Assembly: GCF_002091475.1 (NCBI RefSeq)
Contig: NZ_BCTR01000056.1
Location: forward strand, 1-51,580
From: Sphingomonas azotifigens NBRC 15497
Lineage (GTDB): Bacteria > Pseudomonadota > Alphaproteobacteria > Sphingomonadales > Sphingomonadaceae
Length of the DNA: 51,580 nt
Direction of reading: 5' to 3'
Of the stretch, positions 13,662 through 20,487 are shown in pieces. Each line of letters starts with the position of its first letter. The stretch's first letter is position 1. The translations under genes were made by a program, and so were the position numbers. The notes beneath the pieces were generated by a model that was not told the origin of the DNA, made no database searches, and saw only the letters and a program-made list of their open reading frames with translations.

Positions 13662-14828
13662 GTGGAAGACTCAGTAGATTGGTTTGAGGATTATGCGGAG
13701 GAAGCCGATGATAATCAAATCGACGAGTATGACGTCACCGCAACTCCCAACGATTTTAATGTCCTCACATTATTTAGCTTTATAGAATCTGGTGCTGTCA
13801 AAATTCCTGGTTTTCAGAGGAATTTCGTTTGGGACAAGCAGCGGTCTTCGAAATTGATTGAATCGCTGATACTTGGCATCCCTGTACCCCAGTTGTTTCT
13901 TTATGAGCAGGCAAGAAATAAATTTCTTGTCATTGATGGTCAGCAACGACTGATGTCCATCTATTACTTTGTGAAGCGTCGCTTTCCAAAAAAAGAGAAG
14001 CGAGGAGAACTTCGCGCAATTTTTGACGAGCACGGCGGAATTCCCGACAATGTGCTGTATAGCGACGACTATTTCGAAGACTTCAACCTCCGCCTTTCTG
14101 GATCTCTACCAAACCAGAGAAACAAATTTGACGGCACGAATTACGCCACCATGGGTGAATACAAGACTCAGCTAGACCTAAGGCCGATTCGAAATATTGT
14201 GGTTAAGCAAAACGGACCTGGTGACGACGACTCGGCGATATATGAGGTTTTCAATAGATTGAATACTGGGGGCGTTAATCTTCGCCCTCAGGAAATACGT
14301 ACAAGCATGTACCACTCTTCATTTTATGACATGCTTTACAAGGTCAATCGTGAACCGAGGTGGAGAGAGCTACTTCAATCACCTCAGCCGGATCTTCATA
14401 TGAAGGATATTGAAATCCTTCTGAGAGCATTTGCAATGCTCATTCAAAGCGCTGAATACGCACCATCGATGGTTCGTTTTCTAAATAGATTTTCCAAGAT
14501 GTGTGAAAATCAAAGCGCCGAACAGAACCATTATCTGGAGCGCCTGTTTCAATCCTTCCTGCGGTCAACTCATGAACTTCCAGACGATGTTTTTGTTAAT
14601 GTAGGTAACGGCAGGTTCAATATAGCTTTGTTCGAGGCCACCTTTACAGCCACCTTGGAGGGAGCCTTCCAGGCCCGTCGCGTTGCAGAAGGCAACATAG
14701 ACGGAGATGAAATATCAAATCTGTCCAAAGATAAGAAGTTCCTAATGGCGGCCATCGAGGGCACAACAAGGACTGCAAATGTTTTGTTGCGCCTTGACCG
14801 AGCGCGACACCATTTAACCTCGTTGTGA
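13662..14828 (+). CDS. DUF262 (ParB/Srx-like) domain protein of a two-gene AT-rich island
   Basis: Start GTG at 13662 is chosen for the ideal GGAGG seven bases upstream; a TTG at 13566 would only add an unconvincing leader. The 388-residue product has the DUF262 hallmarks: IPGFQRNFVWDKQ (residues 48-60), LIESLILGIPVPQLFLY, then FLVIDGQQRL with D92-G-Q-Q-R96, the ParB/Srx-type nucleotide-binding signature, and later VFNRLNTGGVNLRPQEIR. The N-terminus is acidic. DUF262 is the NTPase/nicking half of GmrSD-type restriction enzymes, but there is no DUF1524 HNH domain here. Instead a HEPN protein follows 12 bp later. Codon use and low GC differ sharply from uvrA. Likely a defence or toxin-type module. 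Confidence 0.85.
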   Translation: MEDSVDWFEDYAEEADDNQIDEYDVTATPNDFNVLTLFSFIESGAVKIPGFQRNFVWDKQRSSKLIESLILGIPVPQLFLYEQARNKFLVIDGQQRLMSIYYFVKRRFPKKEKRGELRAIFDEHGGIPDNVLYSDDYFEDFNLRLSGSLPNQRNKFDGTNYATMGEYKTQLDLRPIRNIVVKQNGPGDDDSAIYEVFNRLNTGGVNLRPQEIRTSMYHSSFYDMLYKVNREPRWRELLQSPQPDLHMKDIEILLRAFAMLIQSAEYAPSMVRFLNRFSKMCENQSAEQNHYLERLFQSFLRSTHELPDDVFVNVGNGRFNIALFEATFTATLEGAFQARRVAEGNIDGDEISNLSKDKKFLMAAIEGTTRTANVLLRLDRARHHLTSL

Positions 14829-14840
14829 CGGAGCCAGAAT

Positions 14841-15383
14841 ATGGCAGAGGATGCTATCGAGGTTCTATACAACGAACTTACTGAGGCGTCAAAACACCTA
14901 CTGACAGCAGAACAACCCTCTCTAAGCATTACTCTTGAAGACATTCACAGAAAATGCCTGCTCCTTGCAGTGGCAAGTTACTTTGAATATAAACTCAGCG
15001 AGACCGTAGTCACATTTTGCAGCGCCGTAGTCGGCAATGACAGCCCTATTCTTGAACTTGTAAAATCTAAAGCAATTGCTCGACAGTATCACACGTGGTT
15101 TGATTGGAACACGAGCAGCGCCGCAAAATTTTTTGCTCTTTTCGGGCAGGGTTTCAAGAAGTTTGCGGAACAAAGGATCAAAGCTGATGAAAATTTAAGT
15201 CAGGGCGTCAAAGACTTCATGTCGCTTGGCTCTGACAGAAACAGATTGGTCCACCAAAACTTTGGCAGTTTCGCGCTTGAAAGCACGCCAATGGAAATAA
15301 TGGAAAGGTACAGAAGTGCTACACGCTTCGTAGAAACGGTTCCAACACTGCTCCGAGAGCATCTAGCTGCATTAGGCGCATAG
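14841..15383 (+). CDS. HEPN-domain protein, putative ribonuclease partner of the DUF262 protein
   Basis: The 180-residue protein starts at 14841 with GGAG upstream. It is predicted to be almost wholly helical. The segment VKDFMSLGSDRNRLVHQNFG contains R133-N-x-x-x-H138, the RNxxxH active-site motif of HEPN RNases, and the upstream helix KCLLLAVASYFEYKLSETV fits the first HEPN helix pair. It resembles the MAE_28990/RiboL-PSP class of HEPN proteins. Such proteins cut RNA when released from control. The gene is 12 bp after the DUF262 gene with the same low GC, so they form one operon. Which is sensor and which effector cannot be read from sequence; HEPN as effector is the natural inference. Confidence 0.75.
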   Translation: MAEDAIEVLYNELTEASKHLLTAEQPSLSITLEDIHRKCLLLAVASYFEYKLSETVVTFCSAVVGNDSPILELVKSKAIARQYHTWFDWNTSSAAKFFALFGQGFKKFAEQRIKADENLSQGVKDFMSLGSDRNRLVHQNFGSFALESTPMEIMERYRSATRFVETVPTLLREHLAALGA

Positions 15384-15388
15384 GTTAG

Positions 15389-15821
15389 ATGCCTCACCTC
15401 CCCACCAACCCCGCCCATCTCGGCCGCGCCGCCAGCGCCAGCGTCGAGCCCGACTTCACCGGCCCCGACTGGTTCGAGGCCTATGCCGCCCGCCATCAAG
15501 CGGACGGGCTGGAGGGCCGGCTGGTCTCGCAGTTCGCCTTTTCGGAAAGCTGGGACTCGTGGGAGATGCACCCGCACGGCGCGGAACGCGTGATCTGCAC
15601 CCAGGGTGCCTGCACGCTCCACCAGGAACATGCCGACGGCAGCACCGAGCGCGTGACGCTCGCCGCGAACGATTACGCCATCAACGCGTCTTCCGGGGTC
15701 CCCGCAAAGTAGCACTTTGCGGGGTGGGGGCACCTGGCACACCGCCGATGTCGCGCCGGGCGCAACCTGCACCGCGATCTTCATCACCCCCGGCATCGGC
15801 ACCACCCACCGCCCGCGCTGA
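15389..15821 (+). pseudogene. Cupin-domain protein gene broken by a short palindrome
   Basis: Frame 1 (15389-15712) reads MPHLPTNPAHLG, then WDSWEMHPHGAERVICTQG, a cupin metal-binding pattern, then LAANDYAIN. It then stops inside a perfect palindrome at 15700-15724. Past the palindrome another frame (about 15729-15821) continues GTWHTADVAPGATCTAIFIT and ends THRPR, which is exactly what should follow in a cupin. So the gene was once whole and was interrupted by the insert, which both shifts the frame and supplies TAG. The AT-rich island ends only 5 bp upstream of the ATG, so the native promoter has probably been displaced too. Confidence 0.8.
15700..15724. repeat. 25-bp perfect palindrome that interrupts the cupin gene
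   Basis: CCCCGCAAAGT and ACTTTGCGGGG are exact complements separated by AGC. The TAG stop that ends the first cupin frame lies at the centre. Confidence 0.8.
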
Positions 15822-15861
15822 ACGCGGTGGGCGAGGGGGCGGGTCCCCGCTCCTTTCCACT

Positions 15862-15955
15862 GTCATCCCGGCGAAAGCCGGGATCCAGACGCCACTCCGT
15901 CACGGCTCGAGCCGTGACGTAGACCCCAATGGATCCCGGCTTTCGCCGGGATGAC
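15862..15955. repeat. Dispersed palindromic repeat, GTCATCCCGGCGAAAGCC family, copy 1
   Basis: Left arm 15862-15887 and right arm 15930-15955 are reverse complements. The loop contains a perfect 22-bp palindrome centred on CTCGAG (15898-15919), so the whole unit can fold as nested hairpins. Four more copies of the arms occur in this window. Confidence 0.85.
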
Positions 15956-16003
15956 GGCTGCAGGACGACGGCTGCAGGATGACGGCTGCAGGATGACGGC
16001 TGG
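15951..16003. repeat. 14-bp tandem repeat growing from the end of the palindromic element
   Basis: ATGACGGCTGCAGG is repeated at 15951, 15965 (one change), 15979 and, partially, 15993. The first unit includes the last bases of the adjacent palindromic repeat. Confidence 0.8.
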
Positions 16004-16077
16004 AGGCGGCAGGATACAGGCCGCACGCGCGGCTTGGCAGCGATCTTTGGGCAGCAGCGTCGCGCCCGCCCGCGCCG

Positions 16078-16479
16078 CTAGGCCACCAGCGCGTCGGCCA
16101 GCCCGCGTTCCACTGCCGCGGCGGTATCGTTGGGGGTGGTGTTGAACCCCAGCCGCACGCCGGCCGAGGCCGCGGCGTTGACCAGCGCCTCCAGCATCGG
16201 CGTCGCCGTCGGATCGAGCCGGACGCCGCCGCCGACCACCACCAGATCGGCCGGTCGCGCCGCCAACAGATCGCGCAGCCGCGCCGCCTCGGCCGCCGGA
16301 TCGCCGCCATAGCGGGCATAGAGCCAGGTCACGTCGTACCCCGCCGCCAGCAGCCGCGCGTGATCGGCGTCGAGCCCGGCCTGTATCGAGGCCGCGGTCA
16401 GCGGCTTGCCCCGGAAAAAGTCGCTGTCGAAATCGATGCTGGTCGGCTCCCAGCCGACCACGAGCACATGCTTGCCCAT
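16078..16479 (-). CDS. Hypothetical protein, Rossmann-like pattern
   Basis: 133 residues from the ATG at 16479. The sequence alternates hydrophobic strands and helices: MGKHVLVVGWEPTSIDF, DVTWLYARYG, ADLVVVGGGVRLDP, GVRLGFNTTPND. This looks like a small Rossmann or flavodoxin-like alpha/beta fold, possibly a nucleotide-responsive or CheY-like protein, but no catalytic motif is visible and I do not recognise the family. It is flanked on both sides by repeats and stands alone. The longer frame upstream (to 16668) is repeat DNA and is not counted. Confidence 0.55.
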   Translation of the reverse strand: MGKHVLVVGWEPTSIDFDSDFFRGKPLTAASIQAGLDADHARLLAAGYDVTWLYARYGGDPAAEAARLRDLLAARPADLVVVGGGVRLDPTATPMLEALVNAAASAGVRLGFNTTPNDTAAAVERGLADALVA

Positions 16480-16739
16480 GCGTGCCACCCCTTGCCGCTG
16501 CCCGCCCCCGCGAGCCGGCGCAATATCGCACGGGTGCGGCCGCATGCCAATCATGCACTGCAACCGAAACGATTGCTGCGGTGAGTGCGGGCGGGCAGGA
16601 CCATCGCGTGTGCGCTCCCCTCCCCCCCTGCGGTGGATGGGAGGGAGAGGGGGCGATTTGCGGCGCAAATCGCGCGGCGGCTGTGCCGCCGCTCACCCTC
16701 TCCAAGCTTCGCTAGGCAGCAGGCTGCCAAGCTACGCTA

Positions 16740-16947
16740 TCCTCCCCCGTCAAGGGGCAGGGCTATCGCATTTGGCAAATTTGCTCCGTCATCCCGGCGA
16801 AAGCCGGGATCCATTGCCCTCGACGCGGGGGGAAAGAACCGCCATTTCAGCGCGAATGGATCCCGGCTTCCGCCGGGATGACGATTGTTTTGGACGTGCC
16901 GTCGTCGCGAGGTTCCAAATGCGATTGCCCTGCGTCAAGGGGGAGGA
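16740..16947. repeat. Composite nested palindrome containing copy 2 of the GTCATCCCGG repeat
   Basis: Outer arms (about 16740-16775 and 16914-16947) share CCTCCCCC, CAGGGC and ATCGCATTTGG in inverted orientation. The inner unit (16788-16882) is a second copy of the GTCATCCCGGCGAAAGCC family. The preceding stretch 16600-16740 is also repeat-like, with small palindromes such as GCGATTTGCGGCGCAAATCG. No gene is seen from 16480 to 17080. Confidence 0.75.
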
Positions 16948-17080
16948 TGGGCGCCCGCCTGGCGGAGGGCTGCGGAGGCACAGACGCAACCTAAAAGAAC
17001 AAACCGGCAACAAATCGCTTTCCTACAGCCACCGTTCCGGCATATCTGGCGAGTCGCCTTGGCCTTCCAGGAGATGCGAC

Positions 17081-18682
17081 ATGCCCGACCTTGCCGAAAT
17101 CCTCCCGCCCCACCCCGATGGCGACGACCTGTTCTGCCTCGATGCGCTGATCGATCGCGGCCCGCTCCCCGCCCCCACCCCTGCCTGCACTCCCACCCGT
17201 GCGACGCGCGCCGATGGCTGGACGGCGGAGCGGCAGCGCAAGTTCCTCGAAATGCTGGCGGAGGGGCACACCATCACCAATGCCTGCCTCGCGCTCGGCA
17301 TGTCGGTCACCTCGGCCTATGCGCTGCGCCGCTCGGCGCGCGGGGCGGCGTTCGCGCTCGGCTGGCAGGCGGCGCTGCTGCTGGCGCGCGAGCGTCTGGC
17401 CGACACGCTGCTCGAACGCGCGGTGCATGGCAGCGTCGAGACGATCACCCATGCCGACGGCTCCACCGTAACCCGCCAGCGCCACGACAACCGGCTGGCG
17501 ATGCACATGCTCAACCGGCTCGACCGGCTGGCGGACGATGCGCAGGGGCCCGCCGACCATGCCGCCGCGCGGCTCGCCGCCGCCGAGTTCGAGCAATATC
17601 TCGAACTGGTCGAGCGCGACGGCGGTGCGGCGCGCGCCGGGCTGTTCCTCGCGCGGCGGCTGGCGGGAGATGCGGGCGACGGGGCGCCGGACGATCTCGC
17701 GCCGGTCCGCACGCTCGCCCGCGCCGATGCCTGGCTGCGCGGGCGCAGCGACGCGGCCGAGGCGGTGGCAATCGCCGATCTCGATCCGGCGCAGCGCGCG
17801 GGGTGGAGCGCCGAGCAATGGGCGCGGGCCGAGGCGGCGGGGCTGCTGGTGCTCGCCCCGCCGGCGCCGGCGGCCGAGGACGCAAGCGCGCACGGGCCTG
17901 AACTTCCGCAACTTCGCGAGGACGCGCCCGCAAACGACGATCCGGTCTGGTGGGACGGCGACCTCGGCGAATGGCGCACGCGCTTCCCGCCGCCCGAGGG
18001 TTTCACCGGCGAGGAATGGGGCGACTATGGCGAGCCGGACTATGCGCGCGAGCTGTCGCCCGAGGAGCTGGAGGTGCTGGAAGGGCCGCTGCGTGCGGCG
18101 CGCGAGGCCCGTCGGGCGGCGGCGGCGCAGGAACGCGATGCGTTCTTCGCGGACGGAGTCGATGTGATCGAGGTCGACGCCAACGGCGTGCCGCTCTGGG
18201 GGGAAGTGGAAAGCGAAGGCGAAGCCGAGGCTATGTCCCCCTTCCGCTTGCGGGAGGGGTTAGGGGAGGGGCTGGCAGCGCCACAGGCGGCCGGTCACGA
18301 TGGCGCGAGGTCGTTGGCGCACCTGGTAGCCGATGGTTCTGGCGGAGCGGCCACCCCCTCCCCCGCCCCCTCCCGCAAGCGGGAGGGGAGCACAGATGGC
18401 GACGGCACCGCCTGCCACCCTCACACACCCTCCCCCGGCCCCTCCCGCAAGCGGAAGGGGAGCGCAGCGCGAAAGGCGCCGGACTCCCCGCCCCCACCCG
18501 CTTCGTCGCATCCCGGGACGCCCGCGGCTGGCCCCGGCTTGACACCTCCAGCCGACGCGCCCATCTCCCGCTCCGGTCGCGCCAAGGGTGCGTCCAAACG
18601 CCAACGGATCCGAGAAGGAACCATGCCGAGTAACGATCAAAGTAGACCGACCGCGCCTGTCCGGGCCGCCGCGCTGATCTGA
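17081..18682 (+). CDS. HTH-domain protein with a repeat-derived C-terminal tail
   Basis: Starts MPDLAEILPPHPDGDDLF at 17081, AGGAG upstream. Residues about 45-85 (WTAERQRKFLEMLAEGHTI, then ACLALGMSVTSAYALRRSA) form a helix-turn-helix like that of phage terminase small subunits or recombinase-type DNA-binding proteins. A long helical region rich in Ala and Arg follows (LARERLADTLLERAV), then an acidic part with WWDGDLGEWRTRFPPPEGFT. From about residue 386 (18236 on) the coding sequence passes through three copies of a CCCCTCCCGC palindromic repeat, giving Pro/Ser/Arg-rich text such as PSPAPSRKREGS. The real ancestral stop is unknown. No other phage genes lie nearby, so this may be a domesticated regulator. 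Confidence 0.6.
   Translation: MPDLAEILPPHPDGDDLFCLDALIDRGPLPAPTPACTPTRATRADGWTAERQRKFLEMLAEGHTITNACLALGMSVTSAYALRRSARGAAFALGWQAALLLARERLADTLLERAVHGSVETITHADGSTVTRQRHDNRLAMHMLNRLDRLADDAQGPADHAAARLAAAEFEQYLELVERDGGAARAGLFLARRLAGDAGDGAPDDLAPVRTLARADAWLRGRSDAAEAVAIADLDPAQRAGWSAEQWARAEAAGLLVLAPPAPAAEDASAHGPELPQLREDAPANDDPVWWDGDLGEWRTRFPPPEGFTGEEWGDYGEPDYARELSPEELEVLEGPLRAAREARRAAAAQERDAFFADGVDVIEVDANGVPLWGEVESEGEAEAMSPFRLREGLGEGLAAPQAAGHDGARSLAHLVADGSGGAATPSPAPSRKREGSTDGDGTACHPHTPSPGPSRKRKGSAARKAPDSPPPPASSHPGTPAAGPGLTPPADAPISRSGRAKGASKRQRIREGTMPSNDQSRPTAPVRAAALI
18236..18462. repeat. Cluster of three CCCCTCCCGC-type palindromes at the 3' end of the HTH gene
   Basis: Cores lie at 18237-18259, 18367-18388 and 18439-18460. 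The first is in the orientation of the left uvrA arm and the other two in that of the right arm. The first two form a long palindrome and the third looks like an extra half element. Confidence 0.8.
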
Positions 18683-18740
18683 TCGACCTCGGTCACCTCA
18701 CGCGCCGGCCCGGGCGGGCCGGTCGGCAGTGAGGTGTACC

Positions 18741-19190
18741 ATGAATGCAGCCATTCGTTTCCTGTATGACCTGCGCCGGATCGGCAGCGGGGCGTCTCGG
18801 GACCTCAACGCGGTGTTCGACGAACGCCTGACCTTCGGCGAGCGCCTCGCCGATCGGGTCGCGGCGGTCGGCGGCTCCTGGGGGTTCATCATCGGCTTCG
18901 GCCTGTTCCTCGCCGCCTGGGCGGTGCTGAACACGGTCGTGCTGGCCGCGCACGCCTTCGACCCGTTTCCGTTTATCTTTTTGAACTTGATGCTGTCGAT
19001 GCTCGCCGCGCTCCAGGCCCCGATCATCATGATGAGCCAGAACCGCCAGGCGGCGAAGGACCGGCTCGAGGCGCGGCTCGACTATGAGACCAACCTGCGC
19101 GCCGAGGCGCAGATCGAGGAGCTGCACGCGAAGATCGATTCGCTGCACGCAGACATTGCCCGGCTGGTCGAGGTCCGGGCGCCGCGCTGA
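18741..19190 (+). CDS. DUF1003 family membrane protein
   Basis: 149 residues from ATG 18741, with GAGG upstream. After an N-terminal soluble part (ERLTFGERLADRVAAVGGSWGFII), two membrane helices follow (FGLFLAAWAVLNTVVLAA and FIFLNLMLSMLAALQAPIIMM). Next comes the conserved MMSQNRQAAKDRLEARLDYETN and a C-terminal coiled coil (AEAQIEELHAKIDSL). This is the standard DUF1003 layout: GSWGFI and DPFPFIFLNLMLS are the family signatures. Function is unknown. It stands alone between the HTH gene and a convergent small gene. Confidence 0.85.
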   Translation: MNAAIRFLYDLRRIGSGASRDLNAVFDERLTFGERLADRVAAVGGSWGFIIGFGLFLAAWAVLNTVVLAAHAFDPFPFIFLNLMLSMLAALQAPIIMMSQNRQAAKDRLEARLDYETNLRAEAQIEELHAKIDSLHADIARLVEVRAPR

Positions 19191-19388
19191 TCAGAAGGAA
19201 ACCGCGCGGGCTTCCTTCTCGGCCTCGTTGAGCGCGCGCTGGGTGGCGACCCGCTCGGCGCGGACGGCCATCGCTTCCCAGGCCGCCTGGGAGCGGAGGT
19301 GCCGCTCGCGGACATTGTCGAGATCGCAGCCGGCGGCGGCGGCACCGGCTTCGTCGGCACGGGCGCGGAACAGTTCGATTTCGGTCAT
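19191..19388 (-). CDS. Short helical hypothetical protein
   Basis: 65 residues, MTEIELFRARADEAGAAAAG at the N-terminus, entirely helical and charged, with AWEAMAVRAERVATQRALNEAEKEAR at the C-terminal half; the start has GAGGA upstream. Its stop abuts the stop of the DUF1003 gene (tail to tail). No known domain is visible. A single Cys (GCDLDNVRERH) is present. It may be a sphingomonad-specific small protein; soluble and cytoplasmic by composition. Confidence 0.6.
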   Translation of the reverse strand: MTEIELFRARADEAGAAAAGCDLDNVRERHLRSQAAWEAMAVRAERVATQRALNEAEKEARAVSF

Positions 19389-19429
19389 CGGCGGGAAGTC
19401 CTCGCTGGGGAAAGAGGGAGGGACATGCG

Positions 19430-19458
19430 AAAACGGCGGCCCCGGTTGGGGCCGCCGT
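19430..19458 (-). terminator. Rho-independent terminator of cspA
   Basis: ACGGCGGCCCC and GGGGCCGCCGT pair over 11 bp with a four-base loop and are followed on the minus strand by TTTT. It sits 14 bp past the cspA stop. Confidence 0.85.
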
Positions 19459-19471
19459 CTTGGGGCTCAGG

Positions 19472-19684
19472 TCAGTCAGCCGCCTGAAGGTTGACCGCCG
19501 CCATCTTGCCGCGGCGATCCTGCTCCAGTTCATAGGTCACGCGCTGGTTCTGCTGCAGCGTGATCATGCCGGCGCGCTCCACCGCGGTGATGTGGACAAA
19601 GGCGTCGTTGCCGCCGGTATCCGGCGCGATGAAGCCATAGCCCTTGTCGGCGTTGAAGAACTTGACGGTGCCAGTGATGCTCAT
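19472..19684 (-). CDS. cspA: Cold-shock protein, CspA family
   Basis: 70 residues from ATG 19684, with AAGGA upstream. MSITGTVKFFNADKGYGFIA contains RNP1 (KGYGFI) and DAFVHITAVE contains RNP2 (the usual VFVH here being AFVH). This single OB-fold binds single-stranded RNA and DNA and acts as an RNA chaperone in cold or stationary phase. The family is usually 66-70 residues, so it is complete. It ends in NLQAAD and is followed at once by a strong terminator, so it is monocistronic. The 230 bp up to grpE may hold a long 5' leader, as is usual for such genes. Confidence 0.93.
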   Translation of the reverse strand: MSITGTVKFFNADKGYGFIAPDTGGNDAFVHITAVERAGMITLQQNQRVTYELEQDRRGKMAAVNLQAAD

Positions 19685-19880
19685 GTGTTTTCCTTGCATT
19701 GTCGGCGCGCCCCGTGCGGGCGGACCTCGCGCTTCAGGGCAGGGATGGAAGGAAAACGGAGCCGCAAAGCACCAGAGACCAACGATTTGCGACTTCAGCA
19801 CCCCCTATGTGGGCGCATGCAGGAGGGAATGCAATGGCAGTGCGAGGAACGGAGGCAGCGGGTCGGTACTGCGAGGCAAT

Positions 19881-19905
19881 GCCCCGCCCCTGTTCGGAGC
19901 GGGGC
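19881..19905 (-). terminator. Possible terminator hairpin downstream of grpE
   Basis: GCCCCGCCCC pairs with GGAGCGGGGC around a five-base loop with one mismatch, 9 bp past the grpE stop. There is no clear T run, so it may work only weakly. Confidence 0.45.
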
Positions 19906-19914
19906 GAAGGCCGG

Positions 19915-20472
19915 TCAGTCGGGCTTCTTGGCGACGGCGACGAGCGCCGGGCGGAGCAGTCGGTCCTTGATCATGTAGCCGGACTGGATCTCCTGCACCA
20001 CGGTGCCGGGCTCCTTGTCGGCGACGGGCATTTCCATCATCGCCTGGTGCTTGTTGGGGTCGAGTGTCTCGCCCAGCGACACCACCTTGGAAATGCCGTG
20101 GCGGCCGAACACCGCCTCCAGCTCGCGGCCGGTGGCCTCCAGGCCCACGACCAGGCCCTTCATCTTCTCGTCGTCGCGCAGCTCGGCGGGGATCGCCTGG
20201 AGCGCCCGACCGAGATTGTCGGCGACGGAGAGGATGTCGCGGGCGAAGCTGGTCGCGGCATAGGCACGTGCGTCCGCCACTTCCTTCTCGGTGCGGCGAC
20301 GCAGGTTCTGCATGTCGGCCTGGACGTAGAGATGCGCCTGCTTGGCCTCGGCCAGCTGCGCCTCCAGTTCGGCGACACGGTCCTGCTCGGCCACTTCCGG
20401 CGCGGCTTGTGCAGTCTCTTGCCCCAGCGTTTCGCCCTGGGTCGGTTCGGTATTTTCGATGTTCTCGGACAT
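19915..20472 (-). CDS. grpE: Nucleotide exchange factor GrpE
   Basis: 185 residues. An acidic, disordered N-terminus is followed by a long coiled coil (AELEAQLAEAKQAHLYVQAD) and the family core NLRRRTEKEVADARAYA. The C-terminal beta domain includes GISKVVSLGETLDPNKHQAM and the conserved GTVVQEIQSGYMIKDRLLRP. GrpE releases ADP from DnaK. It follows hrcA by 15 bp on the same strand, the usual heat-shock gene order hrcA-grpE; dnaK is not in the window. Confidence 0.96.
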   Translation of the reverse strand: MSENIENTEPTQGETLGQETAQAAPEVAEQDRVAELEAQLAEAKQAHLYVQADMQNLRRRTEKEVADARAYAATSFARDILSVADNLGRALQAIPAELRDDEKMKGLVVGLEATGRELEAVFGRHGISKVVSLGETLDPNKHQAMMEMPVADKEPGTVVQEIQSGYMIKDRLLRPALVAVAKKPD

Positions 20473-20487
20473 GGTTCCCTGTTTTCT

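Noticed and set aside
15951..16003. Possible CRISPR array from the 14-bp repeats
   Set aside because: Units are directly adjacent with no spacers, too short, and no cas genes are present; it is a slippage-type tandem repeat.
17081..18682. Prophage, from the terminase-like HTH
   Set aside because: No large terminase, portal, capsid, integrase or att repeats nearby; treated as a lone domesticated HTH protein.
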